A stretch of 64,000 nucleotides of DNA, from contig DATMAT010000019.1 in the NCBI GenBank assembly GCA_035559815.1, forward strand, positions 62,001 to 126,000, read 5' to 3'. This document shows, one piece after another, positions 45,373 to 52,501 of this stretch. This stretch comes from Thermodesulfobacteriota bacterium. Its GTDB lineage: Bacteria > Desulfobacterota_D > UBA1144 > Nemesobacterales > CSP1-2. The translations under genes were made by a program, and so were the position numbers. The notes under the pieces were generated by a model. The model had not been told where the DNA came from and did no database searches. It saw only the letters and a program-made list of their open reading frames with translations. Every line of letters starts with the position of its first letter. Positions within the stretch are counted from its first letter, which is position 1.

Positions 45373-45810
45373 CTAAAGAACATAATCTTCGGGTTTCTTG
45401 TAGGGAATGACATGGGAGATGGCTCGGAAATGCTCGTCATAAGCTACAATTGCATCGCAGCCGGAATTAAAGGCGACAATTGCATGAGGAACGTCGCTAG
45501 GATCTCTTAGCCCGACAAATTTCTCCCCAAGATTCTTCCTTTCTGTTCGGGAAACGAACGGAAGAATGTGCACTGGAGTAGAGAGAACTTTCAGGAGCGC
45601 GTTCTTTCCAAAAGCATAACCTGTCTCCAAGTCAGGTGCATTCTCCAGCGCAAATATATAAAGTTCATGAAGGGCATAGAAGGAAGTTGCAGCCGTGATT
45701 TCACCGGAGATGATCTTAGTGAATAACTTGTCTGTTATTTTAAATCGTTCGATTTCAATGGATTGGGTTAGGGTATAGACGAGCAGAACGGACGTATCTA
45801 AATAGAGCAA
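45373..45810 (-). CDS. PIN-domain toxin (VapC-like)
   Basis: 145 residues with PIN ribonuclease residues: MLYLDTSVLLVYTL (first Asp, about 4), ALHELYIF (Glu, about 49) and DPSDVPHAIVAFNSGCDAIVAYDEHF (acidic cluster, about 102-127). It starts with TTG at 45810, four bases after the antitoxin stop. It should be an endoribonuclease held in check by the upstream gene. It interrupts a duplicated ECF42 segment. Confidence 0.85.
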   Translation of the reverse strand: MLYLDTSVLLVYTLTQSIEIERFKITDKLFTKIISGEITAATSFYALHELYIFALENAPDLETGYAFGKNALLKVLSTPVHILPFVSRTERKNLGEKFVGLRDPSDVPHAIVAFNSGCDAIVAYDEHFRAISHVIPYKKPEDYVL

Positions 45811-45814
45811 TTAA

Positions 45815-45976
45815 CTATCTCTTAGATCCAGCTTTTTTTCTGGCGGGTTTTCTGTGAATTACTTTGATTTCTTCCTCACCGGCCAGGATACGCCTTAGGC
45901 TTTGTTTTCGAGCCCGATGAAGGAGTTTATCAATGGATTTGCCTTGAAGGTACTTGCCAAATTCCTTAAGCTCCAT
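45815..45976 (-). CDS. Antitoxin partner of PIN toxin
   Basis: 53 residues: MELKEFGKYLQGKSIDKLLH, RARKQSLRRILAGEEEIKVI and a basic tail HRKPARKKAGSKR. It lies directly upstream of the toxin, as VapB-type antitoxins do. No clear AbrB or RHH fold is seen. An in-frame ATG at 45982 adds two residues. Confidence 0.6.
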   Translation of the reverse strand: MELKEFGKYLQGKSIDKLLHRARKQSLRRILAGEEEIKVIHRKPARKKAGSKR

Positions 45977-46089
45977 AAACATCAAACCTACATAGAAATT
46001 TTTACGATGTCAAAATTAGAAAAAAACAAGTAGGAGCGGGCAGGGTTTAATGGCAGTGTGTGTGAATTGTTAGAAACAACTAAGACAGT

Positions 46090-46258
46090 CCATTTGCTTT
46101 ACACAGTCCTCGGCGAGTTCGAGGCACTTCTTAACAACCCGAAGGCGGCCATCGGCTATTTTCGGAAATCCTTGGAATTGGCCACCATTAAATCCGAAAA
46201 GAGGTTCCTTTCTAAGAGACTCCAGTCCTTAGAGGTAACAATAGGGTCCGAGCTTTAA
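46090..46258 (+). pseudogene. Truncated copy of ECF42 sigma C terminus
   Basis: Encodes LLYTVLGEFEALLNNPKAAI through [22 protein letters not shown], nearly identical to the last 55 residues of the sigma factor at 44013-45332. DNA identity is roughly 90%, including the GTCCGAGCTT end. No sigma domains precede it. The intact and broken ends flank the toxin-antitoxin pair. Confidence 0.85.
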
Positions 46259-46364
46259 CTTGGGAATTACCTTTGGCTTGTAGGATTGCCACTATATTGT
46301 CATTGCGAACGCAGTGAAGCAATCTCTTCATTTTTGAGTTGTGGAATTTGAGTATGCGTATGCC

Positions 46365-46993
46365 ATTCGGATACTTCCGTTCCAGCGCAAAAGGTAGGTA
46401 GACAGAACCGTATCCCCTAGCCAAGTCTTTCTCATGCAACCGTTTCACTCGCTGTAAGTGTTCCTTAAGTGGAATTGCAAGGCTATTAGGAAGCATAGTC
46501 ACCAGGTCTTCCATACCCTTACCGTCCCGAACAATGATCTGATGTTGGGCAAAATCAATGTCTTTAACCCGCAGCCTCACACATTCCATTAATCTCAAGC
46601 CACTGCCGTAAAGCAACTTCGCCATGAGTTGAGGTATGCCTGATAAGCACCCAATAACATTACCCACCTCTTCCTTTGTCAAGACCGTAGGCAGTAGTTT
46701 TGGTCTTTTGGCGCGGACTGAATCAATCGGGAAGTCCAAATCTTTGTTAAGCACATCGCGATATAAGAGCAATAAGGCGCTAAAAGCCTGGTTTTGAGTA
46801 GACGCTGCGACTTTTCGATTTACGGCGAGATATGTCAGAAAAGCCTCAATCTCTTGAGTGGATGCCGTTTGTTATGGAACAAGATATAACGTCTGATCCA
46901 GGCGACATAACTCTTTTCAGTACGAAAAGAATAGTGCTTGCGTCTTATAGTCTCACGTACTTGATCTAGAAGTTTCTTGGGACGTTGTTCCAT
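46365..46993 (-). pseudogene. intI: Integron integrase, frameshifted and truncated
   Basis: A tyrosine recombinase of the IntI type. The N terminus ([45 protein letters not shown]) is in one frame to about 46860. It then stops and continues in another as [21 protein letters not shown]. The core has [21 protein letters not shown] with catalytic Arg I. After ALERKYPN the sequence turns into unrelated repeat text, so the C-terminal HxxR and Tyr are lost. The enzyme must be inactive. It faces away from the cassettes, the normal integron layout. Confidence 0.9.
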
Positions 46994-47011
46994 AATTTTT
47001 TCTCTTACCTA

Positions 47012-47040
47012 TTGATTTAGACGAACATCTTGAATTATAC
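47012..47040 (+). promoter_or_regulatory. Candidate integron Pc promoter
   Basis: TTGATT at 47012-47017 and TTATAC at 47035-47040 with a 17-nt spacer, pointing into the cassette array. It lies between intI and attI, where Pc promoters occur. Confidence 0.5.
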
Positions 47041-47071
47041 TCCTAAAGAAAGAAAAAAGGTGCAAGGGTTT

Positions 47072-47134
47072 CCGTATAACACCCTATATTGGGGTGATTA
47101 TGCGGAAATAATTCCGTATAATCATAAGTTGGGC
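47072..47134 (+). other. Candidate attI site
   Basis: It ends in GTTGGGC (47128-47134), a perfect GTTRRRY core, with the crossover expected after the G. Upstream are two CCGTATAA repeats (47072, 47113) and an inverted TTATGCGG, plausible integrase-binding repeats. The first cassette starts at 47129. Confidence 0.7.
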
Positions 47135-47167
47135 GGCACACATCACACTTAGACAAGGGGTGCGGCT

Positions 47168-47533
47168 ATGGCTCTGCAAGTTTCATCCTATTCAATAAGT
47201 ATCAGTCCCCCCTGGAACGCTAAAGTCGGTGAACGGGTCTACGTGAGGGTCGATTTCACTGCAACCGTTTTCAACGATGAGCATGAGCAGTCGATTCCCG
47301 TACGCCTAACCGGACTCGTTAGTGACAGTCAGGGGGTTGCAAGCGGCTCAAACTACGATGACAAGACAGCGCACTATGGGTCCACGACGCTCTATACCAG
47401 CGTGCAAGTACCAGCCATATACACCAGTGCTGGCTGGATAACGATTTACGGCCGGATTCAGGTCTACGATGGGAGTCGATGGATCAACATTCTCGATACT
47501 ACCGATTCACAACAGTTCAACGTTGTCGAATAG
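47168..47533 (+). CDS. Integron cassette 1: beta-rich hypothetical protein
   Basis: 121 residues with alternating strands (VSSYSISISPPWNAKVGERVYVRVDFTATVF, WITIYGRIQVYDGSRWINILDT), resembling a small beta-sandwich. There is no signal peptide. It fills cassette 1 (47129-47632). The ribosome site is AAGGGGTGCGGCT. The family is not recognised. Confidence 0.6.
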   Translation: MALQVSSYSISISPPWNAKVGERVYVRVDFTATVFNDEHEQSIPVRLTGLVSDSQGVASGSNYDDKTAHYGSTTLYTSVQVPAIYTSAGWITIYGRIQVYDGSRWINILDTTDSQQFNVVE

Positions 47534-47541
47534 GCTATGCC

Positions 47542-47638
47542 GCCCAACCAGGCACTGGAGCGGACGGCCCACAGCGCAGGCTTTTTCGTCATTCCAGGAT
47601 TGGTTGCTGCGGGCCGCCGCTCAGCATGGTCGTTAGCC
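47542..47638 (+). other. attC site 1
   Basis: R'' GCCCAAC (47542-47548) and R' GTTAGCC (47632-47638), with inner arms GGAGCGGACGGCCC and GGGCCGCCGCTCAG. The extended 5' end GCCGCCCAAC is the exact complement of GTTGGGCGGC at the start of the same cassette. Confidence 0.88.
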
Positions 47639-47655
47639 CGCTTTGGAGAACACAG

Positions 47656-48576
47656 ATGGATCTAAAGGTAAAGGACCGGTTCCTTGGTTGCCTCCTTGGT
47701 CTCGCTGTCGGAGACGCTGTCGGCACCAGTGTCGAGTTTCGTCCTCGGGGAAGCTTCAAGCCGTTGACAGATATGATTGGTGGAGGGCCTTTCGATCTCT
47801 GTCCAGGTCAATGGACCGATGATACTTCGATGGCACTTTGCCTGGCCACCAGTCTGGTCGAATGCCATGGGTTCGACGCACGTGACCAAATGGAACGTTA
47901 TTGCAAATGGGCCGACACTGGCTACCTGAGTAGCACGGGGAGATGTTTCGATATAGGGCATACGGTGGCCTCCGCGTTGCGCCGGTTTCGTCAAACAAGG
48001 GATCCTTATGCTGGTTCAAACGACCCGCATTCGGCCGGCAACGGAAGCATTATGAGGCTGGCGCCGATCCCAATGTTCTTCTTTCCGGATGTGGGTGCAG
48101 CAGAACGGTTTGCGGCGGAGAGCTCCCGAACCACTCATGCGGCGGCCGAGTGCCTTGATGCGTGTCGTTTGCTTGCGCGGATCATTTGTCGCGGGCTCTC
48201 TGGCAAGCCCAAGGATGAGGTTGCGCTGGAGGATAGCAAGACGTTTACGGGTTCGGAGAAGATCGTAGCCATTGCCCGGGGCGCATATCGAGAGAAATCA
48301 AGAGAGGAGATTCGCGGCTCTGGGTATGTGGTAGACAGCCTGGAGGCGGCGATGTGGTGTTTCGTTCACGCCGACAGTTTTGCAGAGGCGATCCTCATGG
48401 CTGCCAACCTGGGTGATGATGCTGACACTACGGCTGCAGTATGTGGGCAAGTCGCTGGGGCATATTATGGCGCTCAACAAATCCCTGCTGCTTGGTTAGA
48501 ACGGCTGGCCTTACAGTCGGAAATCACGGAGTTAGCTGACCAGCTATACAGCGTAAGCAAGGAAGGAACGGGCTAA
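47656..48576 (+). CDS. Integron cassette 2: ADP-ribosylglycohydrolase
   Basis: 306 residues of the ADP-ribosyl-glycohydrolase (DraG-like) family, which removes ADP-ribose from proteins or nucleic acids. Metal and ligand motifs are GLAVGDAVGTSVEF, QWTDDTSMALCLA, GNGSIMRLAP and NLGDDADTTAAVCGQVAGAYYG. The ATG at 47656 follows GGAG by eight bases. The TAA stop lies inside attC2, as is usual for compact cassettes. Coding GC is above that of the core genes. Confidence 0.92.
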   Translation: MDLKVKDRFLGCLLGLAVGDAVGTSVEFRPRGSFKPLTDMIGGGPFDLCPGQWTDDTSMALCLATSLVECHGFDARDQMERYCKWADTGYLSSTGRCFDIGHTVASALRRFRQTRDPYAGSNDPHSAGNGSIMRLAPIPMFFFPDVGAAERFAAESSRTTHAAAECLDACRLLARIICRGLSGKPKDEVALEDSKTFTGSEKIVAIARGAYREKSREEIRGSGYVVDSLEAAMWCFVHADSFAEAILMAANLGDDADTTAAVCGQVAGAYYGAQQIPAAWLERLALQSEITELADQLYSVSKEGTG

Positions 48577-48644
48577 CATCTCGCTGCAGCCGACTGATCC
48601 CTCGCTGCGCTCGGTCGCAGCGGCTGAGCTCGGTGCCGTTAGGC
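48571..48644 (+). other. attC site 2
   Basis: R'' GGCTAAC (48571-48577) and R' GTTAGGC (48638-48644), with inner arms GCTGCAGCC and GGCTGAGC leaving one extra-helical base. The extended 5' end CGGGCTAAC is the exact complement of GTTAGCCCG at the start of cassette 2. Confidence 0.92.
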
Positions 48645-48703
48645 GCAGCACACATTGTTTAGAACTCATAGCATGGAGAACCAGTCTCCTACAAGGAGGA
48701 CAT

Positions 48704-50395
48704 ATGCCTACATCAATCCATGGGCCATTCACGGTCGGAATTGAACATCGCAAGCGGGGGAGGAGAACCGAGGTACGGACAGGCATTCAGGTGCAAGCAG
48801 GCGATACCATCACCACGCAGAGTTCTGGCGAGGTGGATTTTGGTGGCGCCTTTTTCGGTTTGGGTGCCCCGATTTTGGATGCGGATGGTGATAGTTGGCC
48901 CACACCTTCGGATTATCCCGCCCCGTCTCTGCGCAAGAACTCGCTTATTTGCAAGATTGGCAGGGCTTCTACAACCTTCTTTCAGGGGGGTGTCAAACGA
49001 TCGTTTACTGCACCTACAAGCGGCGAGCTGATCTTGGATGTAAATGACAAGGATACCGGTGATAATAGCCGCGGGTGGACGGTATTTGTGATCCACGATA
49101 CGCCATCGCCAGCCCCACCTGGTGGTCCACCACCCTTTATTGCCCGTTCATGGAATTTCCAAACCATCGCTGGCGCCGGTGGCTTTCTAGGTGCCAATGT
49201 TGGTCACATTCCTGCGGCAGTCGTTTTCGGAAACGATGTGCATGTGTTCTACGGCGGTGAGAACTGGAAACTGAATCATATCGTGTTGCGCCACAACTGG
49301 ATCTCGCCCTTCTACACAAAAATCACCGAAGAGGTCTTGGATGGTGATGGTGGGCCAGGCGGGCGCACCACTAATGGAATTGCCTACGTTTTCCAGATCT
49401 CGGCAGTCGTTTTTGCAGGAACCCTACATGTCTTTTACTGTGAGCTCGCCCGGAACATTGTTTTGCGACATGCCTTTTCATCAGATGGCGTTAATTGGAC
49501 GTTTGAAGTGGTCGATGGTCTGGGTGGGCTCTCTGGCAGAATAGATGGTGATTGTGGATTGTTCAACAACCCCATCGTTCACAAGAACAGACTGCATGTA
49601 TTTTATTATGGTCAAACCGACACCGCGCTTGGACCGGGCGATGATGGAAGGGGCGTTAGGACTAGAGACCTTCGTCATGCGGTATTCGATGGCATGGCGT
49701 GGCAGTGTGAAACACTCGACGGTCAGGGTGGACCTAACGGTCGAGTGAATGCCGATGTCGGGTTGTCCATGTGCGCTGGCGTGGATCCCAATGACGTGCT
49801 GCACGTTTTCTATTATGACCAGACCAACACGAATTTGCGTCATGCGCGGGGTGATGGACAAACCTGGCAGTTCGAAATTTTTGATGGTTCAGGAGACCCG
49901 AATCCAGTTGATCCACCAGAGGGTCTAACCCGCGCGAAAGTAGGTCTGTGGCCTACAACTGCCGTCTTTGACAATGCCCTGCACGTCTTCTATCACGACC
50001 TAACCTTCGGTAATGTGCGGCTGGCCAGATTAAAAGACGGAAAGTGGAGTTTTCAAAAACTAGATGGAGGTGGAGGGCCTTCGGGTCGGACTAAAAATAT
50101 CGTGGGCAATGGAGTGATGGCGACTGCCGTCCTGCCTGATCAGTTAAGCCTGTTCTATTACGATTCGACGGCAAGGAATCTCAGACACGCGTGGCAAAAA
50201 AGGGGCTCGAATTGGGTATTTGAGACGCTGGATGGCGAAGGTGGCGGGCAGGGGCGTATTAATGCAGAAGTGGGCGCCGGACAAATTTCTGCGGCTGTCC
50301 AGCGCTTTGTAGGACCAACTGGCACTTGGGATGTGGTCCACCTCTTTTACTTTGATTCGAGCAACAAGGACTTGCGCTATGCATTCATGGTTTGA
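48704..50395 (+). CDS. Integron cassette 3: lectin-like plus propeller-repeat protein
   Basis: 563 residues. The first 135 resemble the LecA/PA-IL galactose lectin fold (GDTITTQSSGEVDFGG, KNSLICKIG, SGELILDVNDKDTGDNSRGW). After a Pro-rich linker, about six repeats follow with the pattern LHVFYYDxTxxNLRHA and WxFExLDGxGGPxGR, as in tachylectin or fucose-lectin propellers. No signal peptide is visible. AAGGAGGACAT precedes the ATG. At 1.9 kb it is a large cassette. Confidence 0.8.
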   Translation: MPTSIHGPFTVGIEHRKRGRRTEVRTGIQVQAGDTITTQSSGEVDFGGAFFGLGAPILDADGDSWPTPSDYPAPSLRKNSLICKIGRASTTFFQGGVKRSFTAPTSGELILDVNDKDTGDNSRGWTVFVIHDTPSPAPPGGPPPFIARSWNFQTIAGAGGFLGANVGHIPAAVVFGNDVHVFYGGENWKLNHIVLRHNWISPFYTKITEEVLDGDGGPGGRTTNGIAYVFQISAVVFAGTLHVFYCELARNIVLRHAFSSDGVNWTFEVVDGLGGLSGRIDGDCGLFNNPIVHKNRLHVFYYGQTDTALGPGDDGRGVRTRDLRHAVFDGMAWQCETLDGQGGPNGRVNADVGLSMCAGVDPNDVLHVFYYDQTNTNLRHARGDGQTWQFEIFDGSGDPNPVDPPEGLTRAKVGLWPTTAVFDNALHVFYHDLTFGNVRLARLKDGKWSFQKLDGGGGPSGRTKNIVGNGVMATAVLPDQLSLFYYDSTARNLRHAWQKRGSNWVFETLDGEGGGQGRINAEVGAGQISAAVQRFVGPTGTWDVVHLFYFDSSNKDLRYAFMV

Positions 50396-50447
50396 CACCA
50401 AGAGAATGGTCAACGACCGTGTGAAAAATCTTGACGGAGCAGGCCGC

Positions 50448-50517
50448 GCCTAACAACAGGTTGCAGCCGACGCCACTCCGCGGCTTCGCGGCGCAGGTAA
50501 AGCGCAAGCCGTTATAC
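50448..50517 (+). other. attC site 3
   Basis: R'' GCCTAAC (50448-50454) and R' GTTATAC (50511-50517). The central hairpin is CCGCGGCTTCGCGG. The extended 5' end GCGCCTAAC is the exact complement of GTTAGGCGC at the start of cassette 3. Confidence 0.92.
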
Positions 50518-50557
50518 GGTCCCAAGCGGGCATACGAGCACATGTCAGGAGAAAGCC

Positions 50558-50821
50558 ATGACCCAGGAACACGAGGACACGCGAGCTGCGTGGGACAAGA
50601 TCGCAGTAGGGTATGACAAGACGAATACCAAGACGCAGCAGTGGCTCGGCAACGAGAGCCTGCGTCGCGACGCTCAGCGCCCCGATCAACATCGGATGGG
50701 GGGCGAAGTGACCAGTCGAAATTGCTCGGACCGGTTGCCACCCGTCGTTGGAATCTCCGTCAGGCCTTGTGACGGGTGTTGGAGCCCGTATAACTCGTGG
50801 CGGTTATTACCGCACTGTTAG
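50558..50821 (+). pseudogene. Integron cassette 4: truncated SAM methyltransferase
   Basis: The first 38 residues (DTRAAWDKIAVGYDKTNTKT, then QQWLGNESLRR) are the N terminus of class I SAM-dependent methyltransferases. The glycine-rich SAM motif that should follow is absent and the text becomes unrelated. AGGAG precedes the ATG. The cassette (50512-50817) is only 306 bases, so the body of the gene has been deleted. Confidence 0.7.
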
Positions 50822-50823
50822 CC
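50788..50823 (+). other. attC site 4, very short
   Basis: R'' GTATAAC (50788-50794), arms GTGGCGG and CCGCAC around a TTATTA loop with one unpaired G, and R' GTTAGCC (50817-50823). The total is only 36 bases. CCGTATAAC is the exact complement of GTTATACGG at the start of cassette 4. Confidence 0.75.
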
Positions 50824-50853
50824 GCCTAAACCTTGTCGAGAAGGAGGATCTGC

Positions 50854-51213
50854 ATGCACTCAACAAGCACCGGTGAGGTGATCCCGTTCGCCTGTGACAT
50901 GTCCACTCTGACACCTGTTGAACGCCAGCGGCACATCGCGACGATCAAGGCTGTCTTCGGAGCTGTACAGGAGATCCGTGAACTGGATGATGGCTATGCC
51001 TTTCGGCTGGCGAGCGAAGAGGGGGTTCTGATGCAGGTAGCTGCTTTTGTGGCAAAAGAGCGGCTGTGCTGTCCGTTCTTCCGTTTCCATATTGAAGTAG
51101 AAGCACATGGAGGGCCGCTGTGGTTGAGCCTGAGGGGGCGAGAGGGCGTCAAGCCCTTCATCAAAGCAGAAATCGGGCAGGCACTGCCGGCGCAGCATGC
51201 GCAGTTTCGTTAA
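50854..51213 (+). CDS. Integron cassette 5: CC-motif hypothetical protein
   Basis: 119 residues: DMSTLTPVERQRHIATIKAVFG, DDGYAFRLASEEGVLMQVAAFVAKERLCCPFFRFHIEVEAHGGPLWLSL and REGVKPFIKAEIG. The ERLCCPFF motif is found in small uncharacterised proteins often near metal-resistance or regulator genes. AAGGAGGATCTGC precedes the ATG at 50854. It starts 37 bases after attC4, so it is the fifth cassette. Its own attC is not clear; GCATATAAC near 51258 may be a worn remnant. Confidence 0.7.
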   Translation: MHSTSTGEVIPFACDMSTLTPVERQRHIATIKAVFGAVQEIRELDDGYAFRLASEEGVLMQVAAFVAKERLCCPFFRFHIEVEAHGGPLWLSLRGREGVKPFIKAEIGQALPAQHAQFR

Positions 51214-51574
51214 CCCAACCGAGCGTATCATAGATGATCCAACCAGAAGAAGCGGCATATAACGAGTTGTTCCAACCAATCCAAAGCAGAAGAAGGATCC
51301 GTTCAACTGCTAAGCGAGAAGGGAGTTGTAGTTGCAGGAGGCACCGGAAATGTGAGTGCCTTCATCGTACGGGTGTTGCTCGGGGCAAAAGGGGACGCAA
51401 GCCTTTTTGTTGAAAAATGCTTTCCACAGGTAGTTTCGCCATTAGGACTAAGTAAGGAAACCTATTTTGTGTTCGTCCTTCGACCTAGCTCAGGACGAAC
51501 GGATGCGGGGCTCATTACTCAGACCAAGGAATGAACAGCGCATTGCAAAATCAGTCCTTTTCCAGTTACCTTTC
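51214..51574. other. Intergenic region after the integron array
   Basis: No supported gene. GCATATAAC near 51258 may be a degenerate attC end. Bases 51470-51500 contain 'gttcgtccttcgacctagctcaggacgaacgg', an inverted dispersed repeat. Confidence 0.4.
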
Positions 51575-51603
51575 TTGACCTGAAATTAGGTCTTTTGTAT
51601 TCT
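51575..51603 (+). promoter_or_regulatory. Promoter Q1 (TTGACC-17-TATTCT) with palindromic spacer
   Basis: TTGACC (51575-51580), 17 nt, TATTCT (51598-51603). The spacer and -35 contain GACCT-GAAATT-AGGTC. It matches promoters at 58584, 59670 and 63619. It serves the GFA gene. Confidence 0.65.
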
Positions 51604-51630
51604 GAGTGCTGATTAGATTGACAAATGATT

Positions 51631-51666
51631 TGCAGTATGACATCCGACATTGGATGTTATACTGCA
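51631..51666. promoter_or_regulatory. 36-bp inverted repeat, possible operator
   Basis: TGCAGTATGACATCC and GGATGTTATACTGCA are 15-base arms with one mismatch around a 6-base loop. A related 36-bp element lies at 54363-54398. Both contain a potential -35 (ATGACA/TTGACA) and -10 (TATACT/TATGCT) only 15 nt apart. Confidence 0.65.
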
Positions 51667-51717
51667 TTTTTGCATAGTCAGGGCTCACGACGAAATCATC
51701 CTACAGGAGAAGGTGAA

Positions 51718-52128
51718 ATGGCGATAAGGGGCAGTTGTCTGTGTGGAGCGGTAAGCTATGAGATCACAGGCTCATTAAGAGCGATTGGTCATTGCCATTG
51801 TTCGATGTGCAGGAAGTCTCACGGAGCGGCATTTGCGACGTGGGCACTCCTCAACAACCCGGACCAGTTCCGATGGGCATCAGGCGTGGAATTTGTCCAG
51901 GAATACGAATCCTCACCTGGAACAAAGAGATGCTTTTGTAAGAATTGCGGTTCCCGGCTTGTTGTCACCAATTCAGGGAAGGTTGGGGAGGTGGCGTTGG
52001 GAACAGCCGATGATGATCCGGGTATGCGACCACGCGAACACATTTTCGTGGGGTCCAAAGCACCCTGGTATGAGATAACGGATTCGCTCCCACAATTTGA
52101 GGAATGGCCCACGGAGACAGAATCCTGA
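51718..52128 (+). CDS. GFA/CENP-V family zinc protein
   Basis: 136 residues: GSCLCGAVSYEI (about 5-16), GHCHCSMCRKSHGAAFATW (about 28-46) and RCFCKNCGSRLV (about 76-87) carry the zinc-binding cysteines of the GFA fold. It belongs to a different branch from the GFA protein at 41958. AGGAGAAGGTGAA precedes the ATG. It lies behind promoter Q1 and the 36-bp inverted repeat. Confidence 0.9.
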   Translation: MAIRGSCLCGAVSYEITGSLRAIGHCHCSMCRKSHGAAFATWALLNNPDQFRWASGVEFVQEYESSPGTKRCFCKNCGSRLVVTNSGKVGEVALGTADDDPGMRPREHIFVGSKAPWYEITDSLPQFEEWPTETES

Positions 52129-52501
52129 TGGCTATGCTCTTCCGGTGTGTTAGGCTTTGATTTAAAGGGCAGGAATCATCACTTTGTTTTTGTTACGGAG
52201 GCAACGTTATGCTAGAGACTGAATATTTTCTTTATTCATGTAGGAATAACCAAATCAAAGTGACAAAAAATATGATTTGTGCCGCTTTTTGTCCATCCTG
52301 AGTTGTTTACTTCCCACTATCTACTTAAGTTTTAACTTTATCATTCTTTATTTAATACTTTAAATATATTCTTTTGTTTACTGTAATCATTGTATTTATC
52401 TACCGCTGAAATTATACAAACGTCAATTACATTCGTTGGGTATTTGATTTGCACGAAAATCCTCCGATTAACACACGAGCTTTTTTAAGAACGGAGGACA
52501 C
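52129..52501. other. AT-rich intergenic region
   Basis: No gene supported. Bases 52300-52430 are strongly AT-rich, with several TATAAT-like and TTTACT-like strings, and probably hold the promoter of the next gene. No hairpin stands out. Confidence 0.4.

Noticed and set aside
51352-51534. 60-codon frame after the integron
   Set aside because: It runs into the 'ctcaggacgaacgg' repeat and has no ribosome site.
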